NCBI RefSeq assembly: GCF_001718695.1
Contig: NZ_CP013422.1
Location: 620,001 to 684,000, forward strand
Origin: Burkholderia ubonensis
Lineage (GTDB): Bacteria; Pseudomonadota; Gammaproteobacteria; Burkholderiales; Burkholderiaceae
Direction of reading: 5' to 3'
Length of the DNA stretch: 64,000 bases
Part shown: piece after piece, positions 51,753-61,553 of the stretch
Layout: each line of letters begins with the position of its first letter
Numbering within the stretch: position 1 is the first letter of the stretch
Translations under genes and position numbers: made by a program
The notes under the pieces: model-generated
The model's database searches: none
Told to the model about the DNA's origin: nothing
The model's input: only the letters and a program-made list of their open reading frames with translations

Positions 51753-52916
51753 TTAGAACTTGTGGCGCAGGCCGAGTGCGACGATTTCCTGCGAGCTCTT
51801 GCCCGCGAAGCCGTACGAGCCGATCGCTGCTTGCGCATCGGTGCCGTCCGCGTTCTTGCCGCTGGCGTGCTGGTAGGCACCAAGCAGGTAGACGTCCGTG
51901 CGCTTCGACAGCGAGTAGTCCGCGCCGAGCGAAACCTGGTGGTACTTCGCGTCCGTGTCGCCGCTCGCCTTCGTGTACGCGTAGCCGAGGCCCAGCAGCA
52001 GCGGTGCCGACGCCTGGTACGTGACGAACCCGCGACCCGTGTTGTACTTCTGGTTCGTACCGAACGTCGAGTTCGCGTCTGCCTTGTACTGCGCGAAGCT
52101 GTAGCCGGCGCCGAACGTCACCGGGCCGAACGCGTACTGCGCGGCAACCTGAGCGATGCCGATCGACGCCGCCGACGTGAACGCGTTGTTGATGAACGTG
52201 GTGCCCGAATCGCCGTCGAAGATCGAGTCCGACGTGCCTGCCCAGCCGGTGCGCTGGCCAGCCGCATTCAGTGCCGACGCGTTGCTTGCGTGGAAGTAGC
52301 CTGCAGCCACGCCGAGCGGGCCGTTGTTGTAGGCTGCTGCCGCTGCCCACGTCTGGCCCTTGCCGGTTGCGCCAGCGACGCCGCCGAGTGCGTACATGCC
52401 TTCGAATTGCAGACCGCCCCAGACCGGCGACGTGTACTTGATCGCGTTGTTGACGCGGATGCTGTTGTCGTTGTTGTCGACGTCACCCGGCGTTGCGAAG
52501 TAGGCGCCGAAGTAGTTGTCGGCCGTCACGGCCTGGACCAGGTCGACGCTCGGGTCGTACTGGCGACCCAGCGTCAGCGTACCGTACTGGTCGCTCTGCA
52601 GGCCGACGAATGCCTGGCGGCCGAACATGCGCTGGCCTTGGCCCAGTGCGCCGTTCGTCGAGTTGAAGCCGTTTTCCAACTGGAAGATCGTCTTCAGGCC
52701 GCCGCCCAGGTCTTCGGAGCCCTTCAGGCCCCAGCGGGCACCTTGCAGGTTGCCGCTGCCCATCGACCACGAATTGTTGCCTTGACCAGCGTTACCGTGA
52801 ATGTAGGTGATCGACGTGTCGATGACGCCGTACAGCGTGACGCTCGATTGAGCTTGTGCAGCGCCGGCAGCACCCAGCAGTGCGAGCGAGAGGGTAGACA
52901 GAGCGAGTTTCTTCAT
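51753..52916 (-). CDS. Gram-negative trimeric outer-membrane porin (OmpC-like)
   Basis: 387 residues. Signal peptide MKKLALSTLSLALLGAAGAA with cleavage after AQA; first strand SSVTLYGVIDTSITYIHG; repeated amphipathic strands; C-terminal phenylalanine in IVALGLRHKF, the beta-barrel assembly signal. This is the common Burkholderia general porin type. Codon use is more biased toward preferred codons than its neighbours, as in highly expressed genes. The 391 bases upstream are AT-rich and hold its promoter; no other gene is seen there. Confidence 0.94.
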   Translation of the reverse strand: MKKLALSTLSLALLGAAGAAQAQSSVTLYGVIDTSITYIHGNAGQGNNSWSMGSGNLQGARWGLKGSEDLGGGLKTIFQLENGFNSTNGALGQGQRMFGRQAFVGLQSDQYGTLTLGRQYDPSVDLVQAVTADNYFGAYFATPGDVDNNDNSIRVNNAIKYTSPVWGGLQFEGMYALGGVAGATGKGQTWAAAAAYNNGPLGVAAGYFHASNASALNAAGQRTGWAGTSDSIFDGDSGTTFINNAFTSAASIGIAQVAAQYAFGPVTFGAGYSFAQYKADANSTFGTNQKYNTGRGFVTYQASAPLLLGLGYAYTKASGDTDAKYHQVSLGADYSLSKRTDVYLLGAYQHASGKNADGTDAQAAIGSYGFAGKSSQEIVALGLRHKF

Positions 52917-53307
52917 CGTTGAGTTTCTCCACGCGAGTGAGTCGTTATTTGTTGCGGGATGCAGAATAGCGCAGTGCCATCCGCGCGAGAAAGCTCAAAA
53001 AATAAAGTGTCTCCAAAAGGTAACAGAGCGAAAAAATCCATATATATCAAGCACATCAACAACTGTTCCTGTTTTTGAAACAGTTGACAAGTTGTGCGCT
53101 GCGATTGTTGCAACAGTTGATGCGCCGTGCAGCAACAGCACGTATTTCGCCGTTGTGTGCACAGAAATCGAAGTGTGCAAACGTTTGCCGATGCAGATGG
53201 CGGCGGCACGCGATGCAAACGGCATCTCAACGCGTCACGAAAGGGGCGACGGCGCGGGGCTTGCGAAACGCTGCGCGTTCGCGTAATGGCACGCGGCCGC
53301 TACGGCG

Positions 53308-54240
53308 TCAGTTGCCGGGCGCGCGCTTGGCGGGAGGCTGCGGCTGCGCCGATGCAGCGGGCAGCGGGTCGCCGCGGCGATGCGCATCGCCGCGCGCCGC
53401 CGCGAACTCCGCGCCGAGCAGCAGCACGGCGGCGGAGAAGTACAGCCACATCAGCAGCACCGCGAACGACCCGGCCGCGCCGAACGCGCTCGCGGTGCCG
53501 GCATGCGCGAGATACAGCGCGAACAGTTTCTTGCCGCCGGAAAAGAGGATCGCGGACACGGTGCCGCCGATCGCGGCGTCGCGCCACGCGACGCGCGCAT
53601 CCGGCAGGAACTTCATCAGCGCGGCGAACGCGCCCGCGAGGACCGCGATGCCGACGAGGAACTGCAGCAGGTCGGTGATCGCGATATAGGGCGAATCGCC
53701 CCACAGCCAGGTGCCGACGAACGTGATCGCGGTGTCGAGCACGAGCGACGCGATCAGCAGGAACGCGACGCCGAGCACGAGCCCGAACGAGATCAGCCGC
53801 ACCCGCACGAGGCCGAGGACGCTCGACCAGCGGCTCTCGGTCGCCGGCCAGATCACGCTCAGCGCGGCGCTGAGCGACGAGAACGTGGCCGACGCGCCGA
53901 GCGCCAGCGCGCCGAACGAGATCAGCGTCGCGAGGCCGCCGCGGTTGCCGCTGTGGTGCGCGTTCTGGACGATGGTCTGCACGCTCGCCGCCGCATCGTT
54001 GCCGATCAGCTGGTGTGCCTGCTGGAACACCAGGCCGCGCGCGGCGTCGTCGCCGTAGAACCAGCCGGCCACCGCGATCACCATCACGAGCATCGGCGCG
54101 AGCGAGAACGCGGAGTAGAACGCGATGCTCGCCGCCATCGTCGTGCAGCGGTCGGACGAGAAGCGCCGGAAGGCGGTCAGCGCCCAGTGGGCATGGTGAT
54201 GCGCGATGCGTGTGGCTCGATCCGGAATCCGTGGTTTCAT
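53308..54240 (-). CDS. YihY/BrkB-family inner-membrane protein
   Basis: 310 residues with six predicted helices. Landmarks: TTMAASIAFYSAFSLAPMLVM and FGAAGSFAVLLMWLYFSAAVLLLGAEFAA. The family is widespread and once mis-annotated as RNase BN; its role is unclear, possibly transport. ATG 54240 is preferred because the family homology starts there. It diverges from fdnG across 140 bases. Confidence 0.9.
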   Translation of the reverse strand: MKPRIPDRATRIAHHHAHWALTAFRRFSSDRCTTMAASIAFYSAFSLAPMLVMVIAVAGWFYGDDAARGLVFQQAHQLIGNDAAASVQTIVQNAHHSGNRGGLATLISFGALALGASATFSSLSAALSVIWPATESRWSSVLGLVRVRLISFGLVLGVAFLLIASLVLDTAITFVGTWLWGDSPYIAITDLLQFLVGIAVLAGAFAALMKFLPDARVAWRDAAIGGTVSAILFSGGKKLFALYLAHAGTASAFGAAGSFAVLLMWLYFSAAVLLLGAEFAAARGDAHRRGDPLPAASAQPQPPAKRAPGN

Positions 54241-54322
54241 GGCGTGTCGGGCGCCGACGCGGGGGCGCCGGCGATTTGTGAAGAACAGACAATTCACTAT
54301 TGATACGAGGATTCGAACATAG

Positions 54323-54342
54323 TTGCGCAAACTGTCTATAAT
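54323..54342 (+). promoter_or_regulatory. Candidate fdnG promoter with TTGCGCAA palindrome and TATAAT
   Basis: A perfect -10 box TATAAT is at 54337-54342, 39 bases before the fdnG ATG. No -35 box is correctly spaced. Instead an 8-base palindrome TTGCGCAA lies at 54323-54330, which suggests an activator- or repressor-controlled start. Confidence 0.5.
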
Positions 54343-54380
54343 TGCTTTCAATTCCCCCCCACAATAAAGCCGAGACCATC

Positions 54381-57300
54381 ATGCTACAAATGTCCCGGCG
54401 CCAGTTCCTGAAAGTGACCGCCACGTCGCTCGCCGGATCGAGTCTTGCCCTCATGGGCTTCTCGCCGACCGAAGCGCTCGCGGAGGTCCGTCAGTACAAG
54501 CTGGCGCGAACCGTCGAAACGCGCAACACCTGTCCATACTGCTCCGTCGGCTGCGGCATCCTGATGTACAGCCTGGGCGACGGCGCGAAGAATGCGCAGT
54601 CCAGCATCATCCACATCGAAGGCGATCCCGACCACCCGGTCAATCGCGGCACGCTGTGCCCGAAGGGCGCGAGCCTGATCGACTTCATCCACAGCCCGAG
54701 CCGCCTGATGCATCCGGAATACCGTGCACCGGGCTCGGACAAGTGGGAGCGCATCTCGTGGAGCGACGCGCTCGACCGGATCGCGAAGCTGATGAAGGCC
54801 GACCGCGACGCGAACTTCGTCGAGACGACCGACGACGGCGCGAAGGTCAACCGCTGGCTGACGACCGGCATGCTGGCTGCGTCGGCGGGCAGCAACGAGG
54901 TCGGCTACCTGACGCACAAGGTCATCCGCAGCACGGGGATGCTCGCGTTCGACAATCAGGCGCGTGTCTGACATGGCCCGACGGTGGCAGGTCTTGCCCC
55001 GACGTTTGGCCGTGGAGCGATGACGAACCATTGGGTCGACATCAAGAACGCGGACGTGATTCTCGTGATGGGCGGCAATGCAGCCGAGGCCCATCCGTGC
55101 GGATTCAAGTGGGTGACGGAGGCGAAGGCGCACCGCAAGGCGCGGCTGATCGTCGTCGACCCGCGCTTTACGCGCACCGCCTCGGTGGCGGACTATTACG
55201 CGCCGATTCGCACCGGCACCGACATCGCCTTCCTGGGCGGCGTCATCAACTACCTGCTGACGAACGACAAGATCCAGCATGAGTACGTGAAGAACTACAC
55301 GGACTTCTCGTTCATCGTGCGCGAGGATTTCGCGTTCAACGACGGCATCTATTCCGGCTACGACGCGGAGAAGCACGCGTACCCGGACAAGTCGAGCTGG
55401 GACTACGAGCGCGGCGACGACGGCTTCGTGAAGGTCGACCCGACGCTCGCGCACCCGCGCTGCGTCTACAACCTGCTGAAGCAGCACTACGCGCGCTATA
55501 CGCCCGAGATGGTCCAGCAGGTGTGCGGCACGCCGAAGGACAAGTTCCTGAAGGTCTGCGAGATGCTCGCGACGACGGCCGTGCCCGGCCGCGCCGGCAC
55601 GATCCTGTACGCGCTCGGCTGGACGCACCACTCGATCGGCGCGCAGATGATCCGCACCGGCGCGATGGTGCAGCTGCTGCTCGGCAACATCGGCATCGCC
55701 GGCGGCGGGATGAACGCGTTGCGCGGCCACTCGAACATCCAGGGGCTGACCGACCTCGGCCTGATGTCGAACCTGCTGCCGGGCTACATGACGCTGCCGA
55801 TGCAGTCCGAGCAGGACTTCGAAGGCTACATCAAGAAGCGCACGCAACTGCCGCTGCGGCCGAACCAGCTCAGCTACTGGAAGAACTACAAGGCCTTTCA
55901 CGTCAGCTTCATGAAGTCGTGGTGGGGCGATGCGGCGACCGCCGAGAACAACTGGGGCTACGACTACCTGCCGAAGCTCGACAAGCAGTACGACCTGCTG
56001 CAGACGATCGAGCTGATGAATGCCGGCAAGATGAACGGCTATATCTGCCAGGGCTTCAACCCGCTCGCGGCGGCGCCCTCGAAGGTGAAGACGGCCGCAG
56101 GGCTCGCGAAGCTGAAGTGGCTCGTGATCATGGATCCGCTCGCGACCGAGACGTCGGAGTTCTGGAAGAACCACGGCGACTACAACGACGTCGATTCGTC
56201 GAAGATCCAGACCGAAGTGTTCCGTTTGCCCACCACGTGCTTCGCGGAGGAAAACGGCTCGCTGGTCAGTTCGAGCCGAGTGCTGCAATGGCACTGGAAG
56301 GGCGCGGAGCCGCCGGGCGAGGCGCGCAGCGATCTCGAGATCATGTCGGGGCTGTTCCAGCGCATGCGCGATGCGTACAAGAAGGACGGCGGCAAGTTCC
56401 CCGACCCGATCGTCAACCTGACCTGGCCGTACGCGAACCCGGAAAGCCCGACGCCCGAAGAGCTCGCGAAGGAGTTCAACGGGAAGGCGCTGGCCGACCT
56501 GCCCGATCCGAAGGATCCGGCCAAGACGCTCGTGAAGAAGGGCGAGCAGCTCGCCGCGTTCGCGCAGCTGAAGGACGACGGCACGACGGCGAGCGGCTGC
56601 TGGATCTTCTGCGGGTCGTGGACGCAGGCCGGCAACCAGATGGGACGGCGCGACAACTCGGATCCGACCGGCATCGGCCAGACGCTCGGCTGGGCGTGGG
56701 CATGGCCCGCGAACCGGCGGATCCTGTACAACCGCGCATCGTGCGACGTCAACGGCAAGCCGTTCGACCCGACCCGGAAACTGGTCGGCTGGAACGGCAG
56801 CGCGTGGTCGGGCCCGGACATTCCCGACTACAAGGCCGACGAGTCGCCCGAGACCGGCATGGGCCCGTTCATCATGAACCCGGAAGGCGTCGCACGCTTC
56901 TTCGCGCGCGCCGGGATGAACGAAGGTCCGTTCCCCGAGCACTACGAGCCGTTCGAGACGCCGCTTGCCGCGAACCCGTTCCATCCGAACAACCCGCAGG
57001 CGCTGAACAACCCGGCCGCCCGCGTGTTCCCGGGCGACCGCGCGTCGTTCGGCAAGGTCGCGGAATTCCCGCACGTCGCGACGACCTATCGCCTGACCGA
57101 GCATTTCCACTACTGGACCAAGCATGCGCGGCTGAACGCGATCATCCAGCCCCAGCAATTCGTCGAGATCGGCGAAGACCTCGCGAAGGAAGTCGGCGTC
57201 GCGCATGGCGATCGCGTGAAGGTGTCGTCCAAGCGCGGCCACATCGTCGCGGTCGCGCTCGTCACGAAGCGGATCAAGCCGCTGACGGTCGACGGCAAGA

Positions 57301-57452
57301 AGGTCCAGACGGTCGGCATCCCGTTGCACTGGGGCTTCAAGGGGTTGACGAAGCCCGGCTATCTCGCCAATACCCTGACTCCGTCCGTGGGCGACGGCAA
57401 CTCGTACACACCGGAATTCAAGTCGTTCCTGGTGAAGGTCGAAAAGGCGTAA
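54381..57452 (+). CDS. fdnG: Formate dehydrogenase-N alpha subunit, selenocysteine-containing (in-frame UGA at 54969-54971)
   Basis: Oxidises formate in the periplasm at a molybdenum bis-MGD centre. The frame is continuous from ATG 54381 to 57452 (1,023 residues) if the UGA is read as selenocysteine 197 in [18 protein letters not shown]. The N-terminus is a twin-arginine signal ([20 protein letters not shown]), and a [4Fe-4S] CPYCSVGCG...CPKG motif follows. The downstream part keeps full homology ([20 protein letters not shown], then [15 protein letters not shown]). A SECIS hairpin follows the UGA. Operon with fdnH and fdnI. Confidence 0.96.
54975..55011 (+). promoter_or_regulatory. Bacterial SECIS hairpin in fdnG
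   Basis: Starting three bases after the UGA, GGCC (54975-54978) can pair with GGCC (55008-55011). Above it CGG, a bulged U at 54985 and GGCA (54982-54989) pair with UGCC-CCG (54995-55001) around the loop GGUCU. The GGUCU loop and single bulged U are the features SelB recognises in E. coli fdhF and fdnG. Confidence 0.9.
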
Positions 57453-57462
57453 GGGGAACGAG

Positions 57463-58377
57463 ATGGCATTGCAATCGCTGGATATCAAGCGCGTCTCGGC
57501 CACCACCACGCCGCCGCCCACGGCGCGCGAGCCGGTGACCGGGAGCGTCGCGAAACTGATCGACGTATCGAAGTGCATCGGCTGCAAGGCGTGCCAGACG
57601 GCCTGCATGGAGTGGAACGACCTGCGCGACGAAGTCGGCACCAACGTCGGCGTGTATGACAACCCGGCCGACCTGTCGGAGCACTCGTGGACGGTGATGC
57701 GGTTCGCCGAATACGAGAACCCGGACGGCAACCTCGAATGGCTGATCCGCAAGGACGGCTGCATGCACTGCGAGGACCCGGGCTGCCTGAAGGCGTGTCC
57801 GTCGCCGGGCGCGATCGTGCAGTACAACAACGGGATCGTCGATTTCCACGAGGAGAACTGCATCGGCTGCGGCTATTGCGTGACCGGCTGCCCGTTCAAC
57901 ATCCCGCGGATCTCGAAGAAGGATCATCGCGCGTACAAGTGCACGCTCTGCTCCGACCGCGTCGCGGTCGGCCAGGAGCCGGCCTGCGTGAAGACCTGCC
58001 CGACGGGCGCGATCGTGTTCGGCACCAAGGAGGACATGAAGCAGCACGCGGCCGAGCGGATCGAGGACCTGAAGGAGCGCGGCTTCGAGCACGCGGGGCT
58101 GTACGATCCGCAGGGCGTCGGCGGCACGCACGTGATGTACGTGCTGCACCACGCCGACAAGCCGTCGCTGTATCACGGCCTGCCGGACAACCCGTCGATC
58201 AGCCCGATGGTGAAACTGTGGAAGGGCTTCGCGAAGCCGCTGGCGGTCGCGGGCATCGCGCTGACGGCGCTCGCGGGCTTCTTCCACTACATCCGGGTCG
58301 GCCCGAACGAGGTGACCGACGAAGAGGAAGCCGCCGCCCGCGACGAGGCGCGACGCATCAAGGAGGACGTGAAATGA
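57463..58377 (+). CDS. fdnH: Formate dehydrogenase-N beta (iron-sulfur) subunit
   Basis: 304 residues with four ferredoxin-like cysteine groups: [43 protein letters not shown] and [20 protein letters not shown]. These carry electrons from FdnG to the haem b subunit. A C-terminal membrane helix ([19 protein letters not shown]) anchors it. Starts 10 bases after fdnG and overlaps fdnI by four (ATGA). Confidence 0.95.
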   Translation: MALQSLDIKRVSATTTPPPTAREPVTGSVAKLIDVSKCIGCKACQTACMEWNDLRDEVGTNVGVYDNPADLSEHSWTVMRFAEYENPDGNLEWLIRKDGCMHCEDPGCLKACPSPGAIVQYNNGIVDFHEENCIGCGYCVTGCPFNIPRISKKDHRAYKCTLCSDRVAVGQEPACVKTCPTGAIVFGTKEDMKQHAAERIEDLKERGFEHAGLYDPQGVGGTHVMYVLHHADKPSLYHGLPDNPSISPMVKLWKGFAKPLAVAGIALTALAGFFHYIRVGPNEVTDEEEAAARDEARRIKEDVK

Positions 58378-59000
58378 AGCATGACGACCCCAACCTGATC
58401 GTCCGCTACACGGCGAACGAGCGGACCAACCACTGGATCACCGCGCTCACGTTCGTGCTGCTCGCGCTGTCCGGGCTGGCGCTGTTCCATCCGTCGATGT
58501 TCTGGCTGACCGCGCTGTTCGGCGGCGGCCAGTGGACGCGGATCCTGCACCCGTTCGTCGGCCTCGTGATGTTCGTGTCGTTCGCGGTGATGGTGGTGCG
58601 CTACTGGCATCACAACGTGCTCGACCGGGACGACGTGCAGTGGCTGCGCCAGATCGACGACGTGCTCGCGAACCGTGAGGACAAGCTGCCGGAGATCGGC
58701 CGCTATAACGCCGGACAGAAGCTGCTATTCTTCGTGTTGGTGGCGTGTCTGGCGCTGTTGCTGCTGTCCGGCATCGTCATCTGGCGGCGGTATTTCTCGT
58801 TCTACTTCCCGATCGGGGTGATCCGGCTCGCGGCGGTAGTCCATGCCGTCGCGGCGTTCGTGCTGATCGTCGGCATCGTCACGCATATCTATGCGGCGCT
58901 GTGGGTCAAGGGCTCGATCGGGGCGATGGTGCGCGGCACGGTCACCCTCGGCTGGGCGCGCAAGCACCACCCGAAGTGGTTCCGTGAAAGCGTGAAGTAG
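58374..59000 (+). CDS. fdnI: Formate dehydrogenase-N gamma subunit (cytochrome b556)
   Basis: 208 residues, four membrane helices. Probable haem histidines are in [22 protein letters not shown] and [20 protein letters not shown]. It passes electrons from FdnH to menaquinone or ubiquinone. It overlaps fdnH and is followed by a strong terminator before fdhE. Confidence 0.94.
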   Translation: MKHDDPNLIVRYTANERTNHWITALTFVLLALSGLALFHPSMFWLTALFGGGQWTRILHPFVGLVMFVSFAVMVVRYWHHNVLDRDDVQWLRQIDDVLANREDKLPEIGRYNAGQKLLFFVLVACLALLLLSGIVIWRRYFSFYFPIGVIRLAAVVHAVAAFVLIVGIVTHIYAALWVKGSIGAMVRGTVTLGWARKHHPKWFRESVK

Positions 59001-59049
59001 CGCGCCGGGACGGGGTGGCGCGCCGCCCCGTCCGTCGTCGGAACCGCCG

Positions 59050-59080
59050 AAGCGCCGATACGTCGGCGCTTGTTTTTTTT
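59050..59080 (+). terminator. Intrinsic terminator between fdnI and fdhE
   Basis: AAGCGCCGA (59050-59058) pairs with TCGGCGCTT (59063-59071) around TACG, followed by T8. fdhE starts only 15 bases after the T-run, so its transcription must read through or be attenuated here. Confidence 0.92.
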
Positions 59081-59094
59081 GGGACAACACTCTC

Positions 59095-60046
59095 GTGACA
59101 CAACGCATTCTCGAACCGAATGAAATCTCGGCGCTCGATCATTCGGCGATCCCGCGCTTCCGCCTGCCGGAACGCGCAACGGTTTTCTCCGCGCGCGCCG
59201 CGCGCCTGCGCCAGCTCGCGGACCTGAACCCGATCAGCGGCTACCTGCGGCTGATGGCGGTGGTCGCGGACGCGCAGCATGCGGTGCTGCAGGACTTCGC
59301 CGCGCAGATGCCGTCGCAGGACGCGATCGCGCGCGCGCAGCAGCATTCGATGCCGCTCGTGCCGGCGCTCGGCGGCGAGCGCGATCCGCAATGGCGGGCC
59401 GTGCTGTATGAACTGCTCGACCGCGTCGAAGGCGCCGGGCTCGTCAATCCGCCGCTCGCGAAGCTGCTCGACCGGCTTCGCCTGATGGCGCCGGCCGAGC
59501 TCGACGCGCAGGCCGACGCGATCCTCGCGCTGCGCTTCGCCGAAGTCGACCCGGCCACCGCGCCGTTCCTGATGGCCGCGCTGCAGGTAGTCTGGACCGA
59601 CCTCGCGAGCCGCACGCAAGCCGGCCGACGTGCCGTTCCTCGACCAGCCGGGGCTGTGCCCGGTGTGCGGCATGCACCCGGTCGCGAGCGTCGTGCGCGT
59701 CGGCGGCCAGTACGAAGGCTACCGGTTCCTGCAATGCGGGCTGTGCACGACCGAATGGCACATGGTGCGCACCAAGTGCTCGCACTGCGATTCGACCAAA
59801 GGCATCGCGTATCACGGCATCGAGGGCGGCAGCGAAGCCGTCAAGGCCGAATCGTGCGACGAATGCAAGACGTACCGCAAGATCGGCTACCAGAACAAGG
59901 ACTACGACTTCGAGCCGCTCGCGGACGATCTCGCGAGCCTCACGCTCGACCTGCTGATGAACGAGGCCGGCTACCAGCGCAGTTCGCCGAACCCGCTGCT
60001 GTGGCCCGACGTGTCGCGCGAAGCGGACGCCGACCGAGCAGACTGA
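59095..60046 (+). pseudogene. fdhE: Formate dehydrogenase accessory protein FdhE with a one-base insertion
   Basis: The GTG-started frame encodes a normal FdhE N-terminal half (RFRLPERATVFSARAARLRQ) to about 59610. The zinc-binding half is in the +1 frame: LCPVCGMHP, CGLCTTEW, CSHC and CDECKTY, four CxxC pairs, ending at 60046. Removing one A from GCAAGCC at 59618-59619 gives SRTQPADVPFLDQPG and a 316-residue protein. FdhE is needed for activity of membrane formate dehydrogenases. Real lesion or sequencing error cannot be told from sequence. Confidence 0.88.
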
Positions 60047-60112
60047 GCGCGTGACACCGCAGCCCGCCGCGCGCCGGCTGCGGGCCGCGCATCGAAATGG
60101 AGCCACTTCGAC

Positions 60113-61553
60113 GTGACCGAACCCGGTTTGAATGAACTGAATGCCGTCCTCGCGCGCGTGCCGTCCGTCGAGCGCGTGCTGTCGTCGGCGCCGCTGCAGC
60201 CGGTGCTGGACGAATACGGCCGCACGCGCGTGCTGCAGGCGGTGCGCGCGGAGCTCGAGTGCTGGCGTACCGCGGCGCAGCATGACCCGGCGGCGGCCGA
60301 GCCGCTCGACGAAACGCGCATCGCCGCGGCCGTCGCGCGGACGCTGGCCGCGCAAAGCGCCGGCGCGGTGCGCCCGGTGTTCAACCTGACGGGCACGGTG
60401 CTGCACACCAATCTCGGCCGCGCGCTGCTGCCCGACGACGCGGTGCGCGCGGTGGTCGCCGCACTCACGCAGCCGCTGAATCTCGAATTCGACCTCGCGA
60501 CGGGCCGCCGCGGCGACCGCGACGACCTGATCGACGATCTGCTGTGCGAACTGACCGGCGCCGAGGCGGCGACCGTCGTCAACAACAACGCGGCCGCGGT
60601 GCTGCTGACGCTGTCGGCGCTCGCGCCGAAGCGCGAAGTGATCGTGTCGCGCGGCGAGCTGGTCGAGATCGGCGGCGCGTTCCGCATTCCCGACATCATG
60701 AGCCGCGCGGGCGCGCGGCTGCGCGAAGTCGGCACGACCAACCGCACGCATCTGCGCGACTACGCGGAGGCGATCGGCCCGCGCACCGCGCTGCTGATGA
60801 AGGTGCATTGCAGCAACTACGCGATCACCGGCTTCACGAAGGAAGTGACGCTGCCCGAACTCGCGCCGCTCGCGCGCGAGCACGGGCTGCCGGTTGCCGT
60901 CGATCTCGGCAGCGGCACGCTCGTCGATCTCACGCAATGGGGGCTGCCGCGCGAGACCACGGTGCGCGAAACCGTGGCCGGCGGCGCAAACGTTGTCACA
61001 TTCAGCGGCGACAAGCTGCTCGGCGGGCCGCAGGCCGGCCTGATCGTCGGCGATCGCGCGCTGATCGGCAAGATCAAGAAGCATCCGCTCAAGCGCGCGC
61101 TGCGCGTCGGCAAGCTGACGCTCGCCGCGCTCGAGCCCGTGCTGCGCCTGTACCAGGCGCCGGAATTCCTGCGCGAACGGCTGACCACGCTGCGCCTGCT
61201 GACGCGCCCGCAAAGCGGAGATCGCGGCGGCGGCCGCGCGCGTGCAGCCGGCGCTGCAGGCGGCGCTCGGCAGCGGCTACGCGGTCGGCGTCGAGGCGAT
61301 GTTCAGCCAGATCGGCAGCGGCGCGCTGCCGGTCGACCAGTTGCCGAGCGCGGGGCTCGTCGTGCGCACGCCGGACGGCAAGCGCGGCGGCCGCGCGCTC
61401 GCGCAGCTCGAGAAGCGGCTGCGCGGATGGCCGCGCCCGGTGCTCGGGCGCATCGCCGACGGCGCGCTGCGGCTCGACCTGCGCTGCCTCGAAGCCGCCG
61501 ACGAGGCGGCGTTCGTCGCGCAATGCGCGCGCATCGCGGAGCCGTCGGCATGA
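60113..61553 (+). pseudogene. selA: L-seryl-tRNA(Sec) selenium transferase with a one-base insertion
   Basis: GTG start; converts Ser-tRNA(Sec) to Sec-tRNA(Sec) with PLP and selenophosphate. The long first part is intact ([20 protein letters not shown], then [20 protein letters not shown] with the PLP lysine). At 61211-61215 CAAAGCGG has one A too many; removing it gives [18 protein letters not shown] and rejoins the C-terminal frame ([20 protein letters not shown]) to 61553. Expected length 479. As written it loses the last 110 residues. Overlaps selB by four bases. Confidence 0.9.

Noticed and set aside
54969..54971. fdnG as two genes or a nonsense mutant
   Set aside because: The codon is at the known selenocysteine position, homology continues in frame, and a SECIS follows.
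54384..57863. Very long minus-strand open frame (over 1,100 codons) opposite fdnG and fdnH
   Set aside because: It mirrors GC-rich codons of the real genes, is Arg/Asp/Val-rich and has no domain or ribosome site.
60097..60112. ATG start for selA at 60097
   Set aside because: It is out of frame with SelA; the GTG at 60113 is in frame and fits the family start.
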